Below are positions 42,528-50,596 of a stretch of DNA of 64,000 nt, one piece after another. Source of the DNA: Streptomyces parvus (GTDB taxonomy: Bacteria; Actinomycetota; Actinomycetes; Streptomycetales; Streptomycetaceae); the NCBI RefSeq assembly GCF_032121415.1, contig NZ_CP135078.1, forward strand, positions 124,001-188,000, read 5' to 3'. Below the pieces are notes generated by a model. That model had not been told where the DNA came from. It saw only the letters and a list, made by a program, of their open reading frames with translations, and did no database searches. Made by a program: the position numbers and the translations under genes. Positions within the stretch are counted from its first letter, which is position 1, and the number at the start of each line of letters is the position of its first letter.

Positions 42528-42809
42528 TCACCCCGCCCCGGAGCCTTCGCTCCCCGCGGCCTCGGCCGTCCGGACGACCGCCGCGATGAAGGTCGGCAGA
42601 TCCGGGTCGTCGAAGAGGACGCCGATGTCGACCCAGATGTCCAGCTCCTCCTGGATACGCGTGGCGATGCGCACGGCCGAGACCGACTGCCCCCCGAGCT
42701 CGATGAATGTCGCGCCTTCCTCACCGGACGTGCCGAGAACACCCGTCCAGATCCGGGTGACCTTCTCCTCCAGGGAGGATCCGGCCGTTGTGTCGGAAAC
42801 GGTGGACAC
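42528..42809 (-). CDS. sgcC2: Free-standing peptidyl carrier protein (SgcC2-like)
   Basis: Encodes 93 residues from a GTG with AAAGGAAAG upstream. A single carrier domain with IWTGVLGTSGEEGATFIELGG before the phosphopantetheine Ser in GGQSVSAVRI (about residue 42) and VDIGVLFDDPDLPTF after it. In the C-1027 pathway the equivalent PCP carries beta-tyrosine during hydroxylation by SgcC and hands it to the condensation enzyme. It lies 44 bp after the condensation gene on the same strand, so the pair is one transcript. The PPTase domain that modifies it is not clear; the one inside the PKS is thought to be dedicated to the PKS. Confidence 0.95.
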   Translation of the reverse strand: MSTVSDTTAGSSLEEKVTRIWTGVLGTSGEEGATFIELGGQSVSAVRIATRIQEELDIWVDIGVLFDDPDLPTFIAAVVRTAEAAGSEGSGAG

Positions 42810-42853
42810 TGGCTTTCCTTTCTTCGGGCGGGTTCGCCGCCGCCGCAGCTGTG

Positions 42854-44236
42854 TCAGGAGGTGAAGGGGGCGTCCGGCCGGGCCACCGACTTCTCCAACA
42901 GGTCGAGGTAGTCGGCCAGGAAAGCCGCCATCGTCTCGTCCTTGAAGCGGTTGGTGTTGTACCCGAGGCTGCCGGCCATGGAGCCCGAGGGGTCGATGTG
43001 GATGGACCACAGCACCCCGTCGGGGATATCGGATCCCTCCGACTGCGACAGCTGCCGCTCCCAGATCTTCGAGTACGTCAGGTCCCCGGCCTGCTCGGGC
43101 CCGTCGGCCGCGGGCGCGTGCACCGCCTGGAAGACCGAGATCTGGTGGTTGTCGGAGGCCGCCGACGCCATCAGCTCCGGCACTTCCGGGATCAGCCGGG
43201 AGAACGGCAGCTCGTGGGTGAACGCCTCTCCGCAGGTGGCGCGGGTGCGCAGCACGACGTCGCGGAAGGAAGCGCACCCGGAGAGGTCGGTACGCAGCGG
43301 CAGGAAGTTGATGAAGGACCCCACGGTGTCCTCGAACCGCGAGTTGTTACGCCCCCCGGAGAAGGTCGGCACGGTGATGTCCAGCTCACCCGTCCTGCGG
43401 TGCAGCAGCACCTGGTAGGCGGCGAACATGGTCATGAACGGGGAGCACTTGGCCGCCCGTGAGAACTCCACCACGGCGTCGGCCAGCTCCCCGCGTACGG
43501 CGAAGCGCTGCCACGCGGTGCCCTTGGGCAGCCCCGCCGAGCGCGGCATGTCCGTCTCGAGCCCGATGATCCGCGCGCCTTGGAGGCGCTCGCGCCAGAA
43601 TTCCTTCGAGACCGCGACCCGCGGCGCCTCGGCCGCCTCGCGCTCCCAGCGGGCGAACTCCGCGTGCTGGGTCGGCTCGGGCAGCGGGGGGACCGGGTTG
43701 CCGCGCCTCGCGGCGTACAGGTTGAGCAGGTCGCGGGCGATGACGTGCATCGCCCAGGCATCCGCCGCCGTGTGGTGGGCGATGAGGACCAGCACCGAAT
43801 CCTTCTGGTCGAAGCGTCCGAGCACGGCGCGCAGCAGGGGCAGCTCCCGCACGCTCAAGCCGGTCGACTCCACCTCGTTGAGCAGTTCCTCACCGCGCCG
43901 CACCCGCTCCGACTCGTCGACGCCGCCGAGGTCGCGCACCTCCAGCGCGGCGGGCCCCGCGGGCAGGATCTCCGGACGGTGCGTGCCGCCCTCGCGAACC
44001 AGCGAGGTACGCAGGGCCTCGTGACGCACGACGACGTCGCCCAGCGCCTCGCGCAAGGTCTCCTCGTCGATCCCACCGGTCAGCCGCCAGGCTCCGACGA
44101 TGTGGTACATGGGGCCGAACGGGCCCACATCGGCACCGTCGTTCCCCCTGTCGAACATGCACAGGAACTCCTGGTGGAAGGAGAGCGGCGGCGCCGTACC
44201 GTCCTGGGACCGGTCGGTGGTGTCGGACGTCGTCAT
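42854..44236 (-). CDS. sgcC5: Free-standing NRPS condensation enzyme (SgcC5-like)
   Basis: Encodes 460 residues. Starts with LSFHQEFLCMFDR (C1-like), RHEALRTSLV (C2) and has the active-site motif AHHTAADA at 153-160: His154, His155 and Asp159 are kept, but the final Gly of HHxxxDG is Ala. Later blocks are PTFSGGRNNSRFEDTVGSFINFLPLR and GCASFRDVVLRTRATCGEAFTHELPFSRLIPE. SgcC5 joins the PCP-bound beta-tyrosine to a hydroxyl of the enediyne core, forming an ester rather than an amide. The same role is expected here. It is upstream of the PCP gene and downstream of an MFS gene in a minus-strand operon. Confidence 0.94.
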   Translation of the reverse strand: MTTSDTTDRSQDGTAPPLSFHQEFLCMFDRGNDGADVGPFGPMYHIVGAWRLTGGIDEETLREALGDVVVRHEALRTSLVREGGTHRPEILPAGPAALEVRDLGGVDESERVRRGEELLNEVESTGLSVRELPLLRAVLGRFDQKDSVLVLIAHHTAADAWAMHVIARDLLNLYAARRGNPVPPLPEPTQHAEFARWEREAAEAPRVAVSKEFWRERLQGARIIGLETDMPRSAGLPKGTAWQRFAVRGELADAVVEFSRAAKCSPFMTMFAAYQVLLHRRTGELDITVPTFSGGRNNSRFEDTVGSFINFLPLRTDLSGCASFRDVVLRTRATCGEAFTHELPFSRLIPEVPELMASAASDNHQISVFQAVHAPAADGPEQAGDLTYSKIWERQLSQSEGSDIPDGVLWSIHIDPSGSMAGSLGYNTNRFKDETMAAFLADYLDLLEKSVARPDAPFTS

Positions 44237-44303
44237 GGTGTCAACCTCTCATCGGGAACGTCGCCGGCGCTCGGTGCCGGACGGAGTGCGGAACAGCGGA
44301 CGG

Positions 44304-45629
44304 TCACCCGACGGGGCGGGCGACGGCGGGTTCCGGCACCGGGCCGCCTTCCGGGGCCGGCCTGGCACGGAACAGCCGTCGCTCCCACAGGGTGGCCGGC
44401 CAGGCCAGCAGGACCGCGGCCATCACGGCGGCGATGAACCAACCCGAGGCGCCCCGTTCGTCGGAGTAGGCGGCCAGCAGCGGCCCCGCCCCGCCGAGAA
44501 GCGCGGTGGTCGAGGCGTGCGGCAGTCCGATGCCCAGGCCGCGAATCTGCGGAGGAAAGATTCTGGAGAGCATCTTGGGCAGCACCATGGTGACGCAGCC
44601 GAGGAAGATCACTCCGGTGCTGTACGTGAACGCCAGGCTCGCGAAGGAGTCCTGGACGGTGAGGTAGGCGTACGAGCCCACAGCGGCGAAGACGACGCTG
44701 GAGACAATCAGAAACCTGCCCGGTTCCACCCGGTCGGCGAGCAGCCCAATGGGTACCTGCAGCAGGATGACAGAGCCGGTCACGCAGACCACCACCCAGA
44801 ACATCGTCTGCGAGCCGATCAGGCGGTGACCCATCGCCGGGACCGCGGTCGACCACGTTCCTCCGATGACCCCCAGGCCGGCCACGAACATCACGGCCAG
44901 CAGCACCTGACGGCGGTGAGCACCTATCAGCTGGCTCAGTGAGCCGCGCCGGGCCCGGGGGCGCACCTCGCGGCGGAAGACCTCGGTCTCGGAGAGCCGA
45001 CGGCGCAGGAACAGCAGGATCACGCCGAAGACACCGCCGAGGAGGAACGGCACCCGCCAGCCCCATGCCTCCATCGTCGCCGTGCCCAGCCACACTCCGA
45101 GGCCCGCGCCCAGCAGCGAGGCGACGAAGGGGCCCGCCATGGTCGTCACGGAGAAGAGGCTGCTGTAGAGGCACCGGCGGTTCTTCGGCGCGATCTCCAT
45201 CAGGTAGGTGGCCGCCGCTGTCCATTCCCCGCCCGAGGAGACTCCCTGGGCGAGCCGGGCGAGCAGCAGAAGCAGCGGGGCGATGACCCCGATGTGCTCG
45301 TAGGTGGGGACGACGGCGATCAGGGTCGAGCCGCCGGTCATCAATCCGATCGCCAGCATCAGGGCGGGCCGGCGGCCGCGCCGGTCGGCGAGGCGGCCCA
45401 GCAGGATCCCGCCGATCGGCCGGAACAGCATGCCCGTCCCGAAGACCGCGAACGCGCCGAGCAAGGAGGTGAACTGGTTGGACGAGGGGAAGAACTGAGC
45501 CGCGAAGAGAGGAGCGAAGAGCCCGTAGGCGAGCCAGTCGAACGACTCCACGAAGTTGCCCACCACTGTCGCCACGACGGAGCGCCGGTGCGACTGACCT
45601 GACTGCACCGATCCATTGACAGCGGGCAT
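44304..45629 (-). CDS. MFS transporter, metabolite:proton symporter (MHS) type
   Basis: Encodes 441 residues from ATG with GGAGG upstream; a longer frame exists but has no ribosome site. Twelve TM segments are expected. Family marks are VVGNFVESFDWLAYG at the first helix, GRLADRRGRRPALM after TM2-3, ARLAQGVSSGGEW (MHS signature) and APKNRRCLYSS. MHS members usually import acids such as shikimate or alpha-ketoglutarate, so import of a precursor is possible as well as drug efflux. It starts a minus-strand unit with the condensation and PCP genes. It has no clear counterpart among the C-1027 genes I remember. Confidence 0.88.
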   Translation of the reverse strand: MPAVNGSVQSGQSHRRSVVATVVGNFVESFDWLAYGLFAPLFAAQFFPSSNQFTSLLGAFAVFGTGMLFRPIGGILLGRLADRRGRRPALMLAIGLMTGGSTLIAVVPTYEHIGVIAPLLLLLARLAQGVSSGGEWTAAATYLMEIAPKNRRCLYSSLFSVTTMAGPFVASLLGAGLGVWLGTATMEAWGWRVPFLLGGVFGVILLFLRRRLSETEVFRREVRPRARRGSLSQLIGAHRRQVLLAVMFVAGLGVIGGTWSTAVPAMGHRLIGSQTMFWVVVCVTGSVILLQVPIGLLADRVEPGRFLIVSSVVFAAVGSYAYLTVQDSFASLAFTYSTGVIFLGCVTMVLPKMLSRIFPPQIRGLGIGLPHASTTALLGGAGPLLAAYSDERGASGWFIAAVMAAVLLAWPATLWERRLFRARPAPEGGPVPEPAVARPVG

Positions 45630-45855
45630 CGAGCCTCCGTGCGTAAACGTGTGCGAAGTCCTTGACACCGCAGATAGTCGCACCGGGTCGCGGGCCTCAG
45701 CTTCTTCCAGAATGCGCGACTTGTTCTGGCCGTGAAGCGACTGGCGTGGGGCGCAACGCAGGAGATGCCCGATGACCGGGCCGCCTGCCAGCGTCGGGCT
45801 CGGGCAGGGCTGCGGGCCGTGCCGAAACCGCCATCCAACGGACGGGAACCGAGAT
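45630..45855. promoter_or_regulatory. Divergent promoter region
   Basis: 226 bp between the MFS gene and the SgcJ-like gene, read away from each other. No terminator or strong repeat is visible. It must hold both promoters, though none could be drawn with confidence. Confidence 0.35.
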
Positions 45856-46278
45856 ATGACCAGCACCGACTCGACCACCTCCGCTCCCAACGCCGCCCTG
45901 GCCGCGGTAGCCGCTCTGCCCGCGCGCATCGTCGCCGCGTGGGCCGACCACGACGCCGACCGGTTCGCCGACGTCTTCGCCGAGGACGGGACGATGATCC
46001 TCCCCGGCCTCTACCGCAAGGGCCGCGAGAACATCCGCACCCACATGGCGGCCGCGTTCGCGGGCCCCTACAAGGGCACGCGTGTCATCGGCAGCCCCAT
46101 CGACGCGCGCCTGCTCGGCGACGGGGTCGCCCTGCTGATCACCGAGGGCGGCATCCTGGCCCCGGGGGAGACCGAGGCGAGCGGCGACGGCGCCGTCCGG
46201 GCTTCCTGGCTGGCCGTCGAACAGGACGGGCAGTGGCGTCTGGCCGCTTACCAGAACAGCCCCCGCGGCAACGCCTGA
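45856..46278 (+). CDS. sgcJ: SgcJ-like SnoaL-fold protein
   Basis: Encodes 140 residues from the ATG at 45856. It is a cystatin/SnoaL-like (NTF2) fold of the SgcJ/EcaC group: [56 protein letters not shown] and [24 protein letters not shown]. SgcJ-type proteins are found across 9-membered enediyne clusters and are implicated in core assembly, with no defined reaction. It stands alone, with a strong hairpin 92 bp after the stop codon and its own promoter region upstream. Confidence 0.9.
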   Translation: MTSTDSTTSAPNAALAAVAALPARIVAAWADHDADRFADVFAEDGTMILPGLYRKGRENIRTHMAAAFAGPYKGTRVIGSPIDARLLGDGVALLITEGGILAPGETEASGDGAVRASWLAVEQDGQWRLAAYQNSPRGNA

Positions 46279-46369
46279 CCGGACCACCGTCCCTTTTCGC
46301 GACACGAAGCACTGAGCATTCCTGAAGATGCGAAACACACCTGAGGGCACGACAATGTCCGGAAGGTCT

Positions 46370-46400
46370 GGGCACGCCGCCGTGCAGCGGCGGCGTGCCC
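46370..46400 (+). terminator. Hairpin after SgcJ-like gene
   Basis: GGGCACGCCGCCG (46370-46382) pairs perfectly over 13 bp with 46388-46400 across a TGCAG loop. It separates the SgcJ-like gene from the alpha/beta hydrolase gene downstream. Confidence 0.65.
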
Positions 46401-46497
46401 TCCGGACCCCTCAATTCCGGCAGGACCGATTACTTTTCCGCCGGACGCCGGTCTGCACTGTCGGCAGCACGCCCCACAATGTGATCTGAGGGAAGCT

Positions 46498-47334
46498 ATG
46501 TCTTCAACCCGTGAGAAAGCAGCCAAGGTGGAATCAACGACGGTATCGGCCGACGGCACCACGATCGCCTTCGACAAGTCGGGCGAGGGGCCGGCGGTGA
46601 TCCTGGTGGCCTCCGCCTTGGCCGACCGCTCCGACGCAAAGAGGCTCGCCGGTCTCCTCGCCGAGCACTTCACGGTCGTCAACTACGACCGCCGGGGCCG
46701 CGGGGCCAGCAGCGACGGCTCGGCGTACGCGGTCGAGCGCGAGATCGAGGACATCGCGGCACTGATCGACCACGTCGGCGGTTCGGCCTCCCTGTTCGGC
46801 AGCTCGTCCGGCGCGGTGCTCGCCCTGCGAGCCGCCGCCGCCGGCCTCAAGGTGAACAAGCTCGCGGTCTACGAGCCGCCGTTCTCCGTCACCTCGGACG
46901 GCTTCGGCCCGCCCGCCGGCTTCGGCAGTCAGATCGACACCCTTCTGGCGGAGGACCGACGCAGCGACGCGGTCAAGGCCTTCATGGTCAAGGCGCAGGG
47001 CATGCCCTCCTTCATGGTCGGCGCCATGCGCCTGATGCCCGGTGTCTGGTCCAATCTCAAGGGTCTGGCCAACACACTTCCCTACGACATCGCGGTGATG
47101 GGCGACACCCAGCAGGGCAAGCCGCTCCCCGCCGAGCCGTGGTCGGCGGCGTCGGCCCCGACCCTGGTGCTGACCGGTTCCAAGAGCCCCGACGGATTCC
47201 AGCGTGCCGCGAAGGAACTCACCGGGGTACTCCCCGATGCGAGCCACCGCACCCTGAACGGGCTCAACCACGGCGCCGTCGCCATGGCGCCCAAGAAGCT
47301 CGCCCCCGAGCTCATCGAGTTCCTGCGCGGCTGA
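46498..47334 (+). CDS. Alpha/beta hydrolase
   Basis: Encodes 278 residues from ATG with GAGGGAAG upstream. Alpha/beta hydrolase fold: oxyanion region ILVASALADRSD, NYDRRGRGASSD, nucleophile elbow FGSSSGAVLALRAAA (GxSxG, Ser about 102), acid in VLTGSKSPDGFQRAA, and His in TLNGLNHGAVAMAPKKLAPELIEFL. The layout matches small esterase/lactonase-like hydrolases that are common stress genes in actinobacteria. Substrate unknown. It is a single-gene unit with a hairpin before it and another after it, facing the HpaB-type gene. It could deacylate an intermediate or be a housekeeping gene caught in the cluster. Confidence 0.85.
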   Translation: MSSTREKAAKVESTTVSADGTTIAFDKSGEGPAVILVASALADRSDAKRLAGLLAEHFTVVNYDRRGRGASSDGSAYAVEREIEDIAALIDHVGGSASLFGSSSGAVLALRAAAAGLKVNKLAVYEPPFSVTSDGFGPPAGFGSQIDTLLAEDRRSDAVKAFMVKAQGMPSFMVGAMRLMPGVWSNLKGLANTLPYDIAVMGDTQQGKPLPAEPWSAASAPTLVLTGSKSPDGFQRAAKELTGVLPDASHRTLNGLNHGAVAMAPKKLAPELIEFLRG

Positions 47335-47342
47335 GCCTGCTC

Positions 47343-47397
47343 TCCCTACGTACTGCGGCCCCCGGACATCGCGTCCGGGGGCCGCAGTACGTAGGGA
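47343..47397. terminator. Bidirectional terminator, 25-bp perfect stem
   Basis: TCCCTACGTACTGCGGCCCC and five further bases (47343-47367) pair perfectly with 47373-47397 across an ATCGC loop. It fills the gap between the hydrolase and the convergent HpaB-type gene, ending only 3 bp from the latter's stop codon. Confidence 0.8.
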
Positions 47398-47400
47398 AAG

Positions 47401-48984
47401 CTACCGCCCTCCGAGAAGGTCGCGGGAGGCGGAACGCATCTCCTGAAACGACTCCAGGTCGGGAGCGGTCCAACCGTCCAGGTCGTACTCATCCATGCAA
47501 GCCTGGGCGAAGTCCTTGTAGGAGTCCAGTCTGCCGCTCGCCGTCTGCGACAGCAGCAATTCGATCCGGGTGTTCTCGTGGTTTCCGGAGTAGTTCCGCT
47601 CGTAGAGTTCGTGCCGGCCGCCGAAGTCGGATCCCACCGCGTCCCACAGCAGCTTCATCACCTTGACTCGCTCGACGGCGCCGGCGCCGTTGCTGCCCCG
47701 GAGATACTTCTCCAAGTAGGGGCCGGTCTCGGGGTTGCGGAAGTCCTCCGTGGAGGAGTTGACGTACATCAGCCCGCTGGCCACGTCCTGCTGGATGATC
47801 TCCAGAACCCGCGGGTAGCCGATCTGCATGAACCAGCGGTAGGCCATGCCCGCCTGGGGGTTGGGCAGGAGCGTGCCGTTCTTCCAGGGGACGGGGTTGC
47901 GGGCCGCCGCGTCCGACAGCGACCAGAAGAGGTTGCGCCAGGCCAGGACCTCTCCCAGGCGGGTCTGCACGCCGCGGAAGTCCTTCGCCCCGGTGATATC
48001 CAGCGCCTTGGCCAGCAGCCCGGCGATGAACTCCAGCTTCACGGCGAGCCGGGTGCATCCGTGGAAGGTGGCGCGCTCGATCATCCCGGACTGCCCGGCG
48101 AGGAGGTGCACCTTGCCCAGGTTGCCGTAGACGAACACGTTCTCCCAGGGGATCAGCACCTGGTCGAGCACGAGGATGGCATCGTTCTCGTCCAGCCGTG
48201 AGGACAGCGGATTGTCGAACGGGCTGCCCGTCGTCGCCGCGCCCGCGGAGTAGGAGGGACGGCAGATCACCTTGAGGCCGTCCGCGTCCATCGGCACGGT
48301 GGCCACCAGGGCGAACTTCCGGTCCTTGATGGGGAGCCCCCAGTGCGAGATGAACGCCGCGTGCGTGAGGGCCGATCCGGTCGCGACGACCTTGGCCCCG
48401 CTCACCACCAGGCCCGCGTCGGTCTCCCGCTCGACGTGGATGAAGACGTCGCCCACCTCGTCGGCCGGCAGTGACCGGTCCACCGGCGGGTGAAGGAAGG
48501 CGTGGTTCCAGTACAGCACCTTCTCCTGCGACTCCCGGTACCAGCGCCGGGCGTTGTCCGCGAAGGGCTCGTAGAAGTCGGCGTTGGCCCCCAGCGTGCC
48601 GAGGAACGATGCCTTGTAGTCGGGGCTGCGCCCCATCCAGCCATAACTCTTGCGTGCCCAGGAGGCTATGGCAGCCTGGTCCTTGACCAGGTCGTCGACG
48701 CTGCGCGGTGCGGTGAAGAAGCGGTGGGTGAACCCGTCACCGGCGTCGGTGCGCGCCGTCAGGACCGCCTTCTGGTCGGGGTCGTGAAGGCTGTCGTACA
48801 GCCGGGCCGTCATCCGGGCCGGGTTGTGGAACGCGGGATGCGCGGTGACGTCCTTGACGCGGCTGCCGTCGAGGTACACCTCCCGCGCGTCCCGCAGACT
48901 CTCCAGGTACTCCTCGCCGGTCAGCGGCCGGGTACCGGGACTCTCCTCGGCCGGGCTCGCCTCGCGCTCTGCACCGTGGGACAC
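47401..48984 (-). CDS. sgcC: HpaB-type FAD-dependent 3-hydroxylase (SgcC-like)
   Basis: Encodes 527 residues from a GTG with GGGAG upstream. It follows 4-hydroxyphenylacetate 3-monooxygenases: [89 protein letters not shown] and [18 protein letters not shown]. These enzymes take reduced FAD from a reductase, here probably the SgcE6-like protein at 17302. SgcC hydroxylates the PCP-bound (chloro)-beta-tyrosine at C-3 of its ring. With no halogenase seen in the window, hydroxylation may be the only ring change. It is followed upstream in the transcript by a small protein and PaaK-type ligase genes. Confidence 0.94.
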   Translation of the reverse strand: MSHGAEREASPAEESPGTRPLTGEEYLESLRDAREVYLDGSRVKDVTAHPAFHNPARMTARLYDSLHDPDQKAVLTARTDAGDGFTHRFFTAPRSVDDLVKDQAAIASWARKSYGWMGRSPDYKASFLGTLGANADFYEPFADNARRWYRESQEKVLYWNHAFLHPPVDRSLPADEVGDVFIHVERETDAGLVVSGAKVVATGSALTHAAFISHWGLPIKDRKFALVATVPMDADGLKVICRPSYSAGAATTGSPFDNPLSSRLDENDAILVLDQVLIPWENVFVYGNLGKVHLLAGQSGMIERATFHGCTRLAVKLEFIAGLLAKALDITGAKDFRGVQTRLGEVLAWRNLFWSLSDAAARNPVPWKNGTLLPNPQAGMAYRWFMQIGYPRVLEIIQQDVASGLMYVNSSTEDFRNPETGPYLEKYLRGSNGAGAVERVKVMKLLWDAVGSDFGGRHELYERNYSGNHENTRIELLLSQTASGRLDSYKDFAQACMDEYDLDGWTAPDLESFQEMRSASRDLLGGR

Positions 48985-49025
48985 CGGTCTCCCTTTCGTC
49001 TGACCCGGCGGACCGGGGGGTGGGT

Positions 49026-49235
49026 TCAGGCCACGAGACTGTCGTCGTGCCCCCGGTAGTAGTCGAACTCCACAGCCTGTCCGTCCAGGGCGATGCGAAG
49101 TTCCGCACGGGCTGCCCTGACCGCGGCGAGCACGGCCGGGACCGTGCAGCTCCGCTCCAGCAGGCCCAGGCTCCGGTAGTTCTCCAGGAGCTGCTCCACC
49201 TGCTCAGGCTTGAGGGGCGAGTTCGCGCTCGTCAT
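49026..49235 (-). CDS. 69-residue protein, unknown, coupled to PaaK-type ligase
   Basis: Encodes 69 residues. It has a helical first half ([20 protein letters not shown]) and a second helix ([19 protein letters not shown]) ending in an acidic/aromatic tail [10 protein letters not shown]. There is one Cys (RSCTVP). Its start lies 32 bp inside the end of the ligase gene, in another frame, so the two are translationally coupled, and the HpaB-type gene follows after 41 bp. I do not recognise the family. It is too short for a carrier domain and lacks the GGxS motif. A small partner of the ligase or hydroxylase is the simplest reading. Confidence 0.7.
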   Translation of the reverse strand: MTSANSPLKPEQVEQLLENYRSLGLLERSCTVPAVLAAVRAARAELRIALDGQAVEFDYYRGHDDSLVA

Positions 49236-50514
49236 GAAGTCGTGCCGCCTTCCACTTCGATCGGGGGAGGCTGCCCGCAGGGGTCAGCTCCACCTGGGGC
49301 CGTATGCCTATCTCGCGCTTGAACTCCTCGGTGATGCGGCCGCACAGTCTCTCGGCTGCCTCGCCCGAGATGTCTCCCGCCTCGACTTTGACGTGGATCG
49401 TGTCGAGTCCGCGGACGGTCCTGATGGACGAGTGGAACTCGTTCACCTCGTCGAAGCCGCGCAGCACGTCCTCGATCATCACCGGGGTGATCGAGACCCC
49501 GCGTATCTTGCGCATGTCGTCCACGCGCCGCAGGATGCCACCGTCGTAGAAATCCCACGTCCGGCCGCAGCCGCACTCGGTGTAGGGCCGCTTGATCACG
49601 ACGTCCTCGGTCCAGTGCCGGAAGAGCTGCATCCCCTCACGGTTCAGCCCGGTGGTGACTCGGACGCCTTCCTCGCCGTAGCCGACGGGCTGCTCCGTCA
49701 CCGGGTCGAGCACCTCCTCGATGCATGAAGGCTCGATGATGTGGCAGGCCTCGCGCCGGGCGGTGCACTCGAACATGAACACCCCCCCGAACTCGGTGGT
49801 GCCCGCGGCGTTGAAGACCCGGGCGCCGAAAGCCTCCTCGATGGTGCGGGTGGTGAACGCTGAGCGCGGCTCCGCCCCGGCCAGGATGATCTGGACGTTC
49901 GCCTCGCGGGCGAGGTCGATGCCCATCTCGCTGGCCGTCTCGATCAGCCGCATCGCATAGCTCGGTGTGAGGCCGAGCACCTCGATCTGGTAGTCGACCA
50001 GCAGCCGTACCCGGGAGCGGGAGTCGAGACCGCCGGCCGGGATGACCGTGGCGCCCATGCGCTCGAGGCCGTAGTGCATGCCCCAGAAACCGGCGAACAG
50101 CCCGTAGCCGAACGCCACCAGGCCCTTGTGGTGCGGGCGCACGCCCATGCTGTGCAGCGCCGTGCAGAACGTGTCCACACACCAGGCCCAGTCGCGTTCG
50201 GTGTCGAACGTCCGGATGGGGGGGTTGCCGCTGGTGCCGCTGGTCTGGTGGTGGCGCACTCCGAGCGCCGGATCCAGTGAGGGCCAGGTGCCGTAAGGGG
50301 GGGACGTGGCTTCCGCGGCAAGGAGATCGGCCTTGCGCAGGAGGGGCACCCGCGCCGCGTAGTCCTCCATGGAGGTGATGTGCTCGGGGAGGCGTTCTCG
50401 CCAGAAGGGGGAGAGCCTTCTGGCGTGATCCATGGCGGCCTGGAGCCTGCGCCACTTCCACTGTTCTAGTTCCTGGCGGGGCATGGTCTCCGCCGTGCTG
50501 TTCCAGTACTCCAC
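49204..50514 (-). CDS. PaaK-type AMP-forming acyl ligase, first copy
   Basis: Encodes 436 residues from a GTG with GGAGG four bases upstream; a longer frame from 50541 lacks a ribosome site. Phenylacetate-CoA ligase pattern: YWNSTAETMPRQELEQWKWRRLQ, ATP loop HHQTSGTSGNPPIRTF, FGYGLFAGFWGMHYGLE, NAAGTTEFGG (A5-like) and WDFYDGGILRRVDDMRKIRGVSITPVMIED (A8-like), with Cys-rich YTECGCGRTWD. Lys at SLPRSKWKAAR is probably the A10 Lys. It activates an aryl or arylacetic acid to a thioester. Its substrate is unknown; a second, only distantly similar ligase at 58906 sits in the benzoxazolinate operon. It precedes the 69-residue and hydroxylase genes. Confidence 0.9.
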   Translation of the reverse strand: MEYWNSTAETMPRQELEQWKWRRLQAAMDHARRLSPFWRERLPEHITSMEDYAARVPLLRKADLLAAEATSPPYGTWPSLDPALGVRHHQTSGTSGNPPIRTFDTERDWAWCVDTFCTALHSMGVRPHHKGLVAFGYGLFAGFWGMHYGLERMGATVIPAGGLDSRSRVRLLVDYQIEVLGLTPSYAMRLIETASEMGIDLAREANVQIILAGAEPRSAFTTRTIEEAFGARVFNAAGTTEFGGVFMFECTARREACHIIEPSCIEEVLDPVTEQPVGYGEEGVRVTTGLNREGMQLFRHWTEDVVIKRPYTECGCGRTWDFYDGGILRRVDDMRKIRGVSITPVMIEDVLRGFDEVNEFHSSIRTVRGLDTIHVKVEAGDISGEAAERLCGRITEEFKREIGIRPQVELTPAGSLPRSKWKAARLHDERELAPQA

Positions 50515-50596
50515 TACGCCTCCGTTGCCGTGCATGTGCACCCCGGAAGGTGATCCTCATACCTCGACGGCGGCTGTTGCATCTCCGGAAGTGCGC

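Noticed and set aside
45856..46278. Enediyne apoprotein gene
   Set aside because: Size is similar, but there is no signal peptide and the pattern is SnoaL/SgcJ-like, not the CagA/NcsA beta-sandwich.
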